Assembly (NCBI GenBank): GCA_003176035.1
Contig: PSRL01000097.1
Location: 1 to 11,031 of the forward strand
Source of the DNA: Verrucomicrobiota bacterium
Lineage (GTDB): Bacteria; Verrucomicrobiota; Verrucomicrobiia; Chthoniobacterales; Xiphinematobacteraceae
Direction of reading: 5' to 3'
Length of the DNA stretch: 11,031 nt
Shown here: positions 1 to 7,167 of the stretch, piece after piece
How the letters are laid out: the number at the start of each line of letters is the position of its first letter
Numbering within the stretch: the stretch's first letter is position 1
Translations under genes and position numbers: made by a program
The notes under the pieces: generated by a model
Told to the model about the DNA's origin: nothing
Seen by the model: the letters and a program-made list of their open reading frames with translations, nothing else
Database searches by the model: none

Positions 1-1869
1 CAGCCTTCCGCGGCTTCTCGAGAATTTCCTAATTCCGAGCGTGTCTATTTGAACGGCCGTATTTACCCCGACATCCGCGTGCCAATGCGTGAAATCAAAC
101 TTAGTCCTACACAATCGCAACCGAACGAGCCCATTCGCGTTTACGATACGAGCGGGCCCTGGAGCGATCCGAACTTCTCGGCCAACGTCCGAGATGGTCT
201 TCCTCCTCTGCGAGCTCAGTGGATCTTAGAGCGTGGCGACACGGGAGAATATGATGGACGTCCCGTTCGACCAAATGATGACGGCTATATTTCCGAAGTT
301 CATCGCAACTCTTCTTATAACGGCGAGATGAATGTTCGGCGGTCGGTGCGACCTCGGCGAGCAAATGCAGGACATCCCGTGACTCAGCTCTGGTACGCCC
401 GTCAGGGGATAATCACTCCTGAGATGGAATTTATTGCCATCAGAGAGAACCAAGGGCTTGAAGGATTGAGCGATCGTTTTTCTGCTATTGAAAAGCGCAA
501 TAGTCTCCACCATCGCCACAATGGCGACGCTTGCGGAGCGGCCATCCCCCGTTTGATCACCCCGGAATTTGTACGAGACGAGGTTGCACAGGGCCGCGCC
601 ATCATTCCGGCCAATATCAACCATCCTGAGTTGGAGCCCATGATCATCGGCAGGAACTTCCTTGTTAAAATCAACGCTAACATCGGGAATTCAGCTCTCG
701 GCTCGAGTATTGAAGAAGAAGTTGAAAAACTCCGTTGGGCCACAAAGTGGGGCGCTGACACCGTGATGGACCTCTCAACGGGAAAAAATCTTCACACTAC
801 TCGTGAGTGGATTCTGCGCAATTCCCCCGTTCCGATTGGCACTGTTCCGATTTATCAGGCTCTCGACAGAGCGGGCGGGCGGGCGGAAGAGTTAACCTGG
901 GAAATTTATCGGGATGTCTTAATTGAACAATGCGAACAGGGAGTGGATTATTTTACGATCCATGCTGGCGTGCTCCTCCGTTATATTCCGCTCACAGTGC
1001 AGCGAGCCACCGGTATTGTTTCTCGCGGTGGAAGTATCATGGCAAAATGGTGCTTGGCACATCATCAAGAAAATTTCCTCTATACCCATTGGGATGAAAT
1101 TTGCGAAATCATGGCCGCATACGACGTAAGCTTTAGCATCGGTGATGGCTTACGTCCCGGAGCCATTGCAGATGCAAATGATGAGGCACAATTTGGAGAA
1201 TTGAAGACCCAAGGTGAGCTCACCCTTCGTGCTTGGGAACATGGGGTCCAAGTCATGAACGAAGGGCCCGGACACGTTCCTATGCACCTTATTCGGGAAA
1301 ACGTGGAAAAACAGCTCGAATGGTGTCACGAGGCCCCCTTTTATACGCTGGGCCCGCTGACCACGGACATTGCGCCCGGGTATGATCATATCACCAGCGC
1401 AATCGGAGCCGCTATGATTGGCTGGTATGGCGTGGCAATGTTATGTTATGTGACTGCTAAAGAGCATCTGGGGCTCCCCGACCGCCAGGATGTGAAAGAA
1501 GGTGTCGTTGCGTATAAGATTGCCGCACACGCCGCAGACCTCGCCAAGGGCCATCCGAGTGCCCAGTACCGGGACAACGCGTTGAGTAAAGCTCGCTTCG
1601 AATTTCGTTGGGAAGATCAATTTAATCTTTCGTTGGACCCCGAAACAGCTCGCGAAAAACACGATGCGATACTGCCAAGTGAAGCTGCCAAAAGCGTACA
1701 TTTCTGCAGTATGTGCGGTCCCCACTTTTGTGCGATGAGTATCACCGAGGATGTCCGCAAATATGCGCGCGAGAAAGGCTTCAGTGAACAAGAAGCCATT
1801 GCTCAGGGTTTACAAGAAAAGGCGCGCGAATTTTCTACTACGGGCCATGAGCTCTATCATCGGTTATAG
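1..1869 (+). CDS. thiC: Phosphomethylpyrimidine synthase ThiC (5' end outside window)
   Basis: ThiC is the cytosolic [4Fe-4S] radical-SAM enzyme that rearranges aminoimidazole ribotide into HMP-phosphate, the pyrimidine half of thiamine. The frame is open from base 1, and its first codons read FPNSERVYLNGRIYPDIRVP, which continues the family's N-terminal block, so the TTG at 49 is an internal leucine and the true start lies upstream. 622 residues are visible against about 630 in E. coli, so only a short N-terminus is missing. Visible family blocks are VTQLWYARQGIITPEMEFIA, the EGPGHVP segment (fragment residues 421-427), and the C-terminal CX2CX4C cluster motif CSMCGPHFC, with Cys codons at 1705, 1714 and 1729. 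The motif and length indicate an intact, functional enzyme. Any TPP riboswitch would be upstream of the window. No other thiamine gene is visible nearby. Confidence 0.97.
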   Translation, partial: QPSAASREFPNSERVYLNGRIYPDIRVPMREIKLSPTQSQPNEPIRVYDTSGPWSDPNFSANVRDGLPPLRAQWILERGDTGEYDGRPVRPNDDGYISEVHRNSSYNGEMNVRRSVRPRRANAGHPVTQLWYARQGIITPEMEFIAIRENQGLEGLSDRFSAIEKRNSLHHRHNGDACGAAIPRLITPEFVRDEVAQGRAIIPANINHPELEPMIIGRNFLVKINANIGNSALGSSIEEEVEKLRWATKWGADTVMDLSTGKNLHTTREWILRNSPVPIGTVPIYQALDRAGGRAEELTWEIYRDVLIEQCEQGVDYFTIHAGVLLRYIPLTVQRATGIVSRGGSIMAKWCLAHHQENFLYTHWDEICEIMAAYDVSFSIGDGLRPGAIADANDEAQFGELKTQGELTLRAWEHGVQVMNEGPGHVPMHLIRENVEKQLEWCHEAPFYTLGPLTTDIAPGYDHITSAIGAAMIGWYGVAMLCYVTAKEHLGLPDRQDVKEGVVAYKIAAHAADLAKGHPSAQYRDNALSKARFEFRWEDQFNLSLDPETAREKHDAILPSEAAKSVHFCSMCGPHFCAMSITEDVRKYAREKGFSEQEAIAQGLQEKAREFSTTGHELYHRL

Positions 1870-1909
1870 ATTGCATATGTGTTTTAGCAATGGGCGATCA
1901 ACCAGCTCT

Positions 1910-2479
1910 ATGCAAGAGAGTTACTTGAGATGGTCATGTCCGCGGTCTCTCATTTTGCTCGTATACATTTTGGCTTATTTGGTAGCCGAAACACATTTAT
2001 TTGCGAGTCCTTCGACTAACAAGACGCGAGGCGCATTCTCGATCAGCTCACCTGATTTTGAATATGGTATGCGCATGCCTTCTCATTGTGCAAAAGACAA
2101 TGAGAATAAACCTCCAACGCTTCTGATCAAAGATATCCCACCTGGCACCCGTTCTTTGGCTATTGAAATGGTAGATCCGGACAACCCATCCGGTGTGTGG
2201 ATTCACTGGATAGCTGCTAACATTCCTGCCTCAGTTCGGGTATTAAGTGCCGACGCACTTCCTGACGAAACAGTCATTGGAATTAATGATTTTGGAAACT
2301 CTCAATACGACGGCCCCTCTCCCCCCGCAGGTACACACCATTATCTGATTCATATCTTTGCATTAAATGCTATACTCGATCTCAAGCCTGGTTTTAATTA
2401 CCGAAGACTTGAAAACCTCATGTGGGGACATATCATTGAGCGTTCCACCCTAATGGGAACTTACTCGAAGAATTTATAG
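1910..2479 (+). CDS. Exported PEBP / YbhB-YbcL family protein
   Basis: This is a phosphatidylethanolamine-binding-protein (Raf-kinase-inhibitor-like) fold protein, whose bacterial members have no firmly assigned role. With the ATG at 1910 it has 189 residues. A short basic n-region is followed by a hydrophobic stretch at about residues 14-26 and a plausible signal-peptidase site after LFA (residue 32), so it is probably exported; an inner-membrane anchor is the alternative. Family motifs are DPDNP (89-93), HW (99-100), GPSPPAGTH (135-143), GHIIE (173-177) and LMGTY (181-185), which cover the full domain. The frame is open further upstream into thiC (ATGs at 1751, 1847 and 1877). I chose 1910 because it gives a normal signal peptide with little overlap, but no start has a good ribosome-binding site, and TTG 1925 is also possible. 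It lies 40 bp after thiC with no terminator visible between, so co-transcription is possible. Confidence 0.85.
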   Translation: MQESYLRWSCPRSLILLVYILAYLVAETHLFASPSTNKTRGAFSISSPDFEYGMRMPSHCAKDNENKPPTLLIKDIPPGTRSLAIEMVDPDNPSGVWIHWIAANIPASVRVLSADALPDETVIGINDFGNSQYDGPSPPAGTHHYLIHIFALNAILDLKPGFNYRRLENLMWGHIIERSTLMGTYSKNL

Positions 2480-2735
2480 AGAAGGTTCATATTTTGCAAC
2501 TGAGCTCGTTATCTATCTAGTACACCCTGAAAAGCATCTGTCGCCGCACATGAGGAAACCAATAATCCAACGCGATGGATATTTCCGCCTCACTGTTATG
2601 TTCCTTCCCGAAATTTTTTAATGGATACGCCGTTTTATCACATTATGTGATCCACGTTATACCTTAAAACCATATCTTTCATAAAAATTATCCCTAAGAA
2701 AGTTGTAGCCTTTATTCGGCAGCCTACAGCCTTGT
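2480..2735. other. Short spacer between convergent genes
   Basis: This spacer lies between the PEBP gene and the small minus-strand ORF. I see no gene in it. It contains a perfect 15-bp palindrome, ATCACATTATGTGAT, at 2637-2651. It also holds an imperfect hairpin around 2551-2594 and a T-run at 2613-2618, but these are too far apart to call a terminator. Confidence 0.5.
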
Positions 2736-3023
2736 TCAAAATCGGAAACCTGCGTTCGGACCAACCATAAGCCAACTGTATTTGTCCCCATCAGGATAAG
2801 TGCGACTGTTTTGCCTCAGATGAAGAAAAGACATGTAGGGTCCTTGATATCCGCTTGCGGTTCCAGGCCATGTGGTTGTACATGCAGTCGATAATATCAA
2901 ACCTGCAATGCTCAAGGCCTGGAGCATATTTCGGGATGCTTTTTTGAGTAATTTGATGACCGCTCCTGTTGCGGGTCCCAGCCAGAACTGTTTCGGGAAG
3001 GAATTATAATTTTCTTTTTTCAT
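2736..3023 (-). CDS. Small hypothetical protein, possible lipoprotein
   Basis: I do not recognise this 95-residue protein. With the ATG at 3023 there is an AAAGGA element 12 nt upstream, a somewhat long spacing but the best ribosome-binding site available; the in-frame ATG at 3050 has none, and the ATG at 2927 (residue 33) would give a conventional short lipoprotein leader. A lysine/arginine-rich stretch precedes a hydrophobic segment LSIAGLILSTAC (residues 37-48) that ends in a lipobox-like LSTAC, so Cys48 could be lipidated. The lipobox is imperfect because the -3 position is Ser. The mature part would be only about 48 residues, rich in Gly, Tyr and Ser, ending in GPNAGFRF. It stands alone between a PEBP gene and nrdA. 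It could be a real secreted protein, a remnant of a larger gene, or a chance frame. Confidence 0.4.
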   Translation of the reverse strand: MKKENYNSFPKQFWLGPATGAVIKLLKKASRNMLQALSIAGLILSTACTTTWPGTASGYQGPYMSFLHLRQNSRTYPDGDKYSWLMVGPNAGFRF

Positions 3024-3236
3024 AAATTGGTTTGATCCTTTTTTACACATGGAAATGGGATTTCTTTTTTATTTGCAGCCTATTTGCTTCCAAGCATTCA
3101 CGAGTTCAACACAGTCAGAGCAAGTCCGCTCCGATTCCTAGAAGTTGCTTCCTTCCAAGATAACCACCTGCCCCTGACGTGCGTTACAAAAGGCACCAAA
3201 CTCCATTTCGCTTTGAGCGAGCGAATTAAAAACCTA

Positions 3237-3394
3237 TAGCGAAATCCCTATAAAATGATAGCAACTTTGTGGGTCTTTTTCTCCCAGCCATTGTTGCAAA
3301 AGCAAGTCTATATCATGGATATGGCCTTGCTTTTGCGCCGCACTCGAAGAAAAAAACCATCCAAATCTGTGATCATTTTATAGGGGTTTCGCTA
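3237..3394. repeat. MITE-like palindromic element with TA ends
   Basis: The outer arms 3239-3259 and 3372-3392 are inverted copies with a single mismatch in 21 bp. Each is bordered on the outside by TA (3237-3238 and 3393-3394), as expected for a TA target duplication. The centre is another inverted repeat: GCAAAAGCAAG (3296-3306) pairs perfectly with CTTGCTTTTGC (3326-3336), and ATATC (3310-3314) with GATAT (3318-3322) around an ATG loop. The intermediate arms are partly complementary (T-rich left, A-rich right), so the whole element can fold into one long hairpin centred near 3316. It contains no transposase. Small size, terminal inverted repeats and TA borders fit a non-autonomous element moved by an IS630/Tc1-mariner-type transposase, but that class is inferred from the TA alone. 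It could instead be a genome-specific palindromic repeat. Confidence 0.7.
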
Positions 3395-3523
3395 AATCCC
3401 AAACAATGGAGAGAGCCAATAAAAACGAATGCAAATCGCGAAGAGTCCTCCCTACGGGAGATATTTGGACTAAGAACATTTCGTTGTACGCGAAATCCGC
3501 ACTTCTGTTACTGATGGCCCACG

Positions 3524-3560
3524 ATTTGAAATTTCATCGAATGATGAATGGATTTCAAAT
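3524..3560. repeat. Strong hairpin, 15-bp stem
   Basis: ATTTGAAAT (3524-3532) plus TTCATC (3533-3538) pair with GATGAA (3543-3548) and ATTTCAAAT (3552-3560). The loop is 4 nt and there is one 3-nt bulge. It lies about 60 bp beyond the nrdA stop codon. No T-tract follows the stem on either strand, so it is not a standard intrinsic terminator, but it could protect the nrdA mRNA 3' end or be another small palindromic repeat. Confidence 0.55.
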
Positions 3561-3564
3561 ATTG

Positions 3565-3588
3565 AAAAACTCTGGCATTCATTTGCCA
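3565..3588 (-). terminator. Weak candidate terminator of nrdA
   Basis: Read on the minus strand, the 5-bp stem TGGCA / TGCCA with a 6-nt loop is followed by GAG and five Ts. It begins 35 nt after the nrdA stop codon. The stem is short and AT-containing, so termination may be weak or may depend on the larger hairpin just beyond it. Confidence 0.35.
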
Positions 3589-3622
3589 ATAATATTTCCT
3601 TTCAGATAAAAAGATGCTAATT

Positions 3623-6600
3623 TCATTGGCAGGATTCACATTCAATCCCTAAGCGGCGTGCCTCAAGAGAACAGGCGGTTTGCTCTTCCGAAAAATTTTC
3701 GGCCGTTTCGGCAACCTTTCCACGAATTTTCTTTTGCGATTTAGCGAGGGTAATTTTTTCGATATCCGAGGCGCCCCATGTCCTAAGGTAATAAGTTGTC
3801 TTTAATCCTTTACGCCAGGCAGCCCGATACATGTGGCTGAGGATTTTCATATCCGGATTTGCCAAGAAAAGGTTCAGCGACTGAGATTGGTCAATCCACT
3901 TCTGCCGCCGTGCCGCAGCATCAATAATGTATTGAAAACCGATTGAGAAAACGGTCAGGTATTTTTCTTTAAGATGTTCCGGAATATTCGGAATGTCTTT
4001 TAACTCGCCATTGAAGTATTTGAGCTGATCCAGCATTTCCCGACTCCAGAGATTTTCCATTCTGAAATCGAGGATCAGTTCACGGTTGAGAATGACAAAA
4101 TCGCCACCAAGATTGCTCTTTACATAGAGATTCTGAAAGTTCGGTTCAATACAGGGCGTCGTACCCATAATATTCGAAATCGTTGCAGTAGGAGCAATAG
4201 CAAGCACATTTGAATTGCGCATCCCTTGTTTCCGAATTTTTTCGCGCACAGGGGTCCAGTCCATAGCCCCTGCTCGTGGCACATCTATGGGGATTCCTCT
4301 TTCCTTTTCAAGTAGATCCAATGTATCTTGTGGCAAAATGCCGCGCTCCCATTTGGAGCCGCGATAGCTACTATAGACACCTCGTTCCGAGGCAAGATCA
4401 CTGGAAGCGCTATAGGCGTAAAAGGCAATTGCTTCCATGAACTCGTCGTTGAATTGAACGGCTTCCTGAGAAGCGAATTTCATTTTTCGCTTATACAGGG
4501 CGTTTTGCAGGCCCATGACACCGATGCCAATAGGACGATGCCGGAGATTGCTTCGTTTGGCAGCTTCGGTGGGATAAAAATTAATGTCTATAATATTGTC
4601 CAGCGCTCGTACGGCAATTTGAATGGTGTCGCGCAGCATTTCGTGATCCAGACTTCCGTCCGCTTGGATATGTGTGTCCAACACAATGGAGCCTAGATTG
4701 CAGACCGCTGTTTCTTCATCGCTGGTATTCAGAGTAATTTCCGTACAAAGATTTGAAGAGTGAACGATACCCACATGATCCTGTGGCGAGCGGATATTGC
4801 AGGGGTCTTTGAACGTCAGCCAGGGATGCCCTGTTTCAAAGACCATTTTTAACATTTCTTTCCATAAATCAATCGCCGGCAATTCATGGCCGAAGATTTT
4901 CCCTTCCTTGGCAAGTTTCTCGTAGTATTCGTAGCGTTCTTCAAAACGGCGGCCGTAGAGATCGTGAAGGTCCGGCACTTCATTGGAACGAAAAAGCGTC
5001 CAATTTTGCCTGGCTTCCATGCGTTTCATAAAGAGATCGGGAATCCAATTCGCCGTGTTCATATCATGGGTGCGTCGGCGCTCGTCACCGGTATTCACCC
5101 GCAATTTGAGAAAATCGAGGATATCGTTGTGCCAGATTTCAAGGTACGCACAGCCGGAACCACGCCGTTTTCCTCCCTGATTGACAGCCACTAACTGATC
5201 ATTGTGGAGTTTTAAAAATGGAATCACCCCCTGACTTTCGCCATTAGTCCCCTTGATATGACTGCCCGTCCCTCTTACCGCCGTCCACGAACCTCCGAGC
5301 CCGCCGGCCCACTTTGCAAGATATGCATTATCGGCAATACCTCGCTGCATGATGGATTCGATACTGTCGTCCACTTTATAGAGGTAGCACGAAGAGAGTT
5401 GGCTATGTAGCGTACCCGAATTAAAGAGTGTCGGTGTTGAGGAACAAAATCGACGACTCTTATAAAGATGGTAGAGGCGGATAGCCAAGGCGGTGCGGTC
5501 CCCAGAATCTTCAAGAAAAAGGCCCATTGCAACTCTCATCCAGAAAAATTGCGGTGTTTCAATACGCCGGTTAGGTTTTGAAGTTTTGTCTACGATAAGG
5601 TAACGGTCATAGAGGGTTTGGATTCCAAGATAATCAAAGTCCAGATCGGCAGAGGGGTCCAAAGCATCGACCAGGCGTTCCAAATCGTAGGAAAGTAGCT
5701 TGGGGTTGAGCCGCTCAATGGAGGTCCCGTGTCGCAGATAGCTCCGAAAAGCTGTGCTGTGAGCTTCTTTTAAGCCTTCGATACCATCGCGCATGATGCT
5801 CCAATCGAGTACTTCCTCATAAATATAAGAGAGAAGTATCCGCCCGGCGAATTTAGCAAAATCAGCATCTCGTTCGATCAACGATTTGGCGTTGAGAATG
5901 ATCGTTCTTTTTAAGGACTCCTCAGAGATTTCCGCACCTATGGAACGCCGCAGTTCGCGTTCAATTTGTGCGGCATCCAGGCATAGATCCAATCCAATGG
6001 AGGCGAATTGAATTCTGCGTTTTAATTCTCCGCCATCCCAAAATATACTTTGTCCGTTGGCACTGCGGACGACAAGAAGAGATTCTTGTTCTTCTGTGGC
6101 AGAGGGAGCCGCCTTACTGATCTCCTCTCGCAAGCGGGAGCGATAAGCGCGGTAAAGAATATAGCTTTCAGCGACTTTGTAATAGCCATACCGCATCAGT
6201 TCTTCCTGAACCATATCTTGGACATCTTCGATATGGATAAAGGCTCGATCGGCTCTCCTGACGCGCTCGGAAACAGCTTGAGCAATTCGAGCTGCGGGTG
6301 CAGGGTCTTCCTTCATAGAAAGGAATGCCTTACGACATGCGATTTCAATCTTAGTCGCGTTCCAAGGGACTACGATGCCGTTTCGTCTGATGAGCCGGGT
6401 TAACAAAAGAGCGGATGGAGGATGGTCTTTTTCAGCCTTTTCTTGGGCTTTGAGAGAACGATTAAAAACCAGGCTCTTGGCAACGTCATGCGCATTGTTT
6501 TCAATCAACGCCTCTTCGATAAGCAAGGAAAGATCATTCTCAGAAAGACGAAGCATGCGCCCCTGCCCCACCTGGTCCGCCAACAGTCCGGCCACAGAGC

Positions 6601-6877
6601 GTACAACATTTGCCACAAAACCCCTGTTCCGTTCGTTAAAAATATCTTTCTCCTGACGCGAGAGAAGGAGATCGGCCAATGCATTGCCAATTTCCTCCGC
6701 CACTTCATCCAAACTCAATTGGCGTTCCTGGTTTCCACTGAGAACAGTGACCTCGGAAGCATAAGTCTCGTAAGAGTGGATCACCTCCTTCCAAGCGAAC
6801 TCCGGTTTCTTTTCTCGCGGCAGGCTCACGAAGCGTTTCAGTGCAAGGTCTTCTTCAAGTGAAATGTGGCGGATCAT
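3623..6877 (-). CDS. nrdA: Ribonucleotide reductase, alpha (R1) subunit with multiple ATP-cones
   Basis: This is the catalytic subunit of aerobic class I ribonucleotide reductase, which reduces ribonucleoside diphosphates to deoxyribonucleotides using a radical delivered by NrdB. At 1084 residues it is far longer than E. coli NrdA (761). The extra length is N-terminal: a weak ATP-cone-like unit (about 30-145), a clear ATP-cone (about 160-250, with RNG..VPWNATKIEIACRKAF and RYGYYKVAESYILYRAYR), and a third cone-like unit (about 266-360) leading into the core. Catalytic residues are present: Cys497 and Cys726 (redox pair), N709-L-C711-T-E713 (thiyl radical site), Tyr1029-Tyr1030 (radical relay) and the C-terminal CESC (Cys1080, Cys1083) for re-reduction. 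The ATP-cones bind ATP/dATP and set overall activity. The start is the ATG at 6877, without a recognisable ribosome-binding site. It follows nrdB on the same strand. No intein interrupts it. Confidence 0.97.
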   Translation of the reverse strand: MIRHISLEEDLALKRFVSLPREKKPEFAWKEVIHSYETYASEVTVLSGNQERQLSLDEVAEEIGNALADLLLSRQEKDIFNERNRGFVANVVRSVAGLLADQVGQGRMLRLSENDLSLLIEEALIENNAHDVAKSLVFNRSLKAQEKAEKDHPPSALLLTRLIRRNGIVVPWNATKIEIACRKAFLSMKEDPAPAARIAQAVSERVRRADRAFIHIEDVQDMVQEELMRYGYYKVAESYILYRAYRSRLREEISKAAPSATEEQESLLVVRSANGQSIFWDGGELKRRIQFASIGLDLCLDAAQIERELRRSIGAEISEESLKRTIILNAKSLIERDADFAKFAGRILLSYIYEEVLDWSIMRDGIEGLKEAHSTAFRSYLRHGTSIERLNPKLLSYDLERLVDALDPSADLDFDYLGIQTLYDRYLIVDKTSKPNRRIETPQFFWMRVAMGLFLEDSGDRTALAIRLYHLYKSRRFCSSTPTLFNSGTLHSQLSSCYLYKVDDSIESIMQRGIADNAYLAKWAGGLGGSWTAVRGTGSHIKGTNGESQGVIPFLKLHNDQLVAVNQGGKRRGSGCAYLEIWHNDILDFLKLRVNTGDERRRTHDMNTANWIPDLFMKRMEARQNWTLFRSNEVPDLHDLYGRRFEERYEYYEKLAKEGKIFGHELPAIDLWKEMLKMVFETGHPWLTFKDPCNIRSPQDHVGIVHSSNLCTEITLNTSDEETAVCNLGSIVLDTHIQADGSLDHEMLRDTIQIAVRALDNIIDINFYPTEAAKRSNLRHRPIGIGVMGLQNALYKRKMKFASQEAVQFNDEFMEAIAFYAYSASSDLASERGVYSSYRGSKWERGILPQDTLDLLEKERGIPIDVPRAGAMDWTPVREKIRKQGMRNSNVLAIAPTATISNIMGTTPCIEPNFQNLYVKSNLGGDFVILNRELILDFRMENLWSREMLDQLKYFNGELKDIPNIPEHLKEKYLTVFSIGFQYIIDAAARRQKWIDQSQSLNLFLANPDMKILSHMYRAAWRKGLKTTYYLRTWGASDIEKITLAKSQKKIRGKVAETAENFSEEQTACSLEARRLGIECESCQ

Positions 6878-6966
6878 GATAATCTAGAGGATTTGGGGTG
6901 TTTGTGGTGAGAAAAAATTTGAGGAAAATTCAACGCAACAACTGTCAATTCCCTGACTTCAAATAA

Positions 6967-6994
6967 CTTATATAATAATTTTCAGTGATAGCAA
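6967..6994 (-). promoter_or_regulatory. Candidate sigma-70-type promoter for nrdA
   Basis: On the minus strand, TTGCTA (6989-6994) is followed after 16 bp by TATAAG (6967-6972). They match the -35 and -10 consensus at 4/6 and 5/6 positions. The site lies about 90 bp upstream of the nrdA start in an AT-rich patch. If real, nrdA can be transcribed independently of nrdB. Confidence 0.4.
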
Positions 6995-7050
6995 ATTGCA
7001 GCATTAATGAAAGCATTCCCTTAAGCCGCTTATTCCAAACTACCCGGAAT

Positions 7051-7084
7051 AAAAACCTGTGGAGGATAGCGAATAGCGCCAGGT
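7051..7084 (-). terminator. Weak candidate terminator of nrdB
   Basis: Read on the minus strand, ACCTG (from 7084) pairs with CAGGT (ending at 7055), with one possible extra pair past a bulge. The stem is followed immediately by a T-run (TTTTATT). It lies about 80 bp after the nrdB stop codon. The loop is long (about 20 nt) and the stem short, so I consider it only a possibility; it would allow partial read-through into nrdA. Confidence 0.25.
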
Positions 7085-7167
7085 CACAGATCTCTCTTCA
7101 CCAGACGCATTATTGACCGTAACGAAGCAAACAAAAAATTACATATCCAAACCGAAATTAATAGGAT

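Larger units (their letters stand above)
3051..3622. other. Non-coding spacer with inverted repeats
   Basis: This stretch of about 570 bp between the small putative lipoprotein and the 3' end of nrdA has no convincing gene. Short open frames on the plus strand (3269-3514, 3406-3609) run through the inverted-repeat element, have no family resemblance and no ribosome-binding site. It contains the 158-bp palindromic element at 3237-3394, a small CTCCC-TAC-GGGAG hairpin at 3448-3460, a long hairpin at 3524-3560 and a weak terminator-like stem at 3565-3588. The number of palindromes in such a short stretch is notable. Confidence 0.6.
6878..7167 (-). other. nrdB-nrdA intergenic region
   Basis: This is a 290-bp spacer between co-oriented nrdB and nrdA, long for a simple operon. 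On the minus strand it contains a weak terminator-like hairpin near the nrdB side and a promoter-like pair near the nrdA side, both listed separately. There is also a TTATTCC/GGAATAA inverted repeat at 7030-7052. I found no NrdR-like box here and no open reading frame worth calling. Confidence 0.55.

Noticed and set aside
49..51. TTG as start of thiC
   Set aside because: The frame is open to base 1 and the upstream codons encode the conserved FPNSERVY block of ThiC, so the TTG is an internal leucine.
3269..3609. Two overlapping plus-strand open frames in the nrdA downstream spacer
   Set aside because: They run through the palindromic element, have no ribosome-binding site and resemble no protein family.
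4328..5194. Long plus-strand open frames inside nrdA
   Set aside because: They are antisense shadows of conserved NrdA catalytic sequence.
3623..6877. Intein in the oversized NrdA
   Set aside because: The extra length is all N-terminal and cone-like; the catalytic core runs uninterrupted, with no intein splice-site block.
7030..7052. TTATTCC/GGAATAA hairpin as the nrdB terminator
   Set aside because: On the minus strand the T-run precedes the stem instead of following it, so it does not fit an intrinsic terminator.
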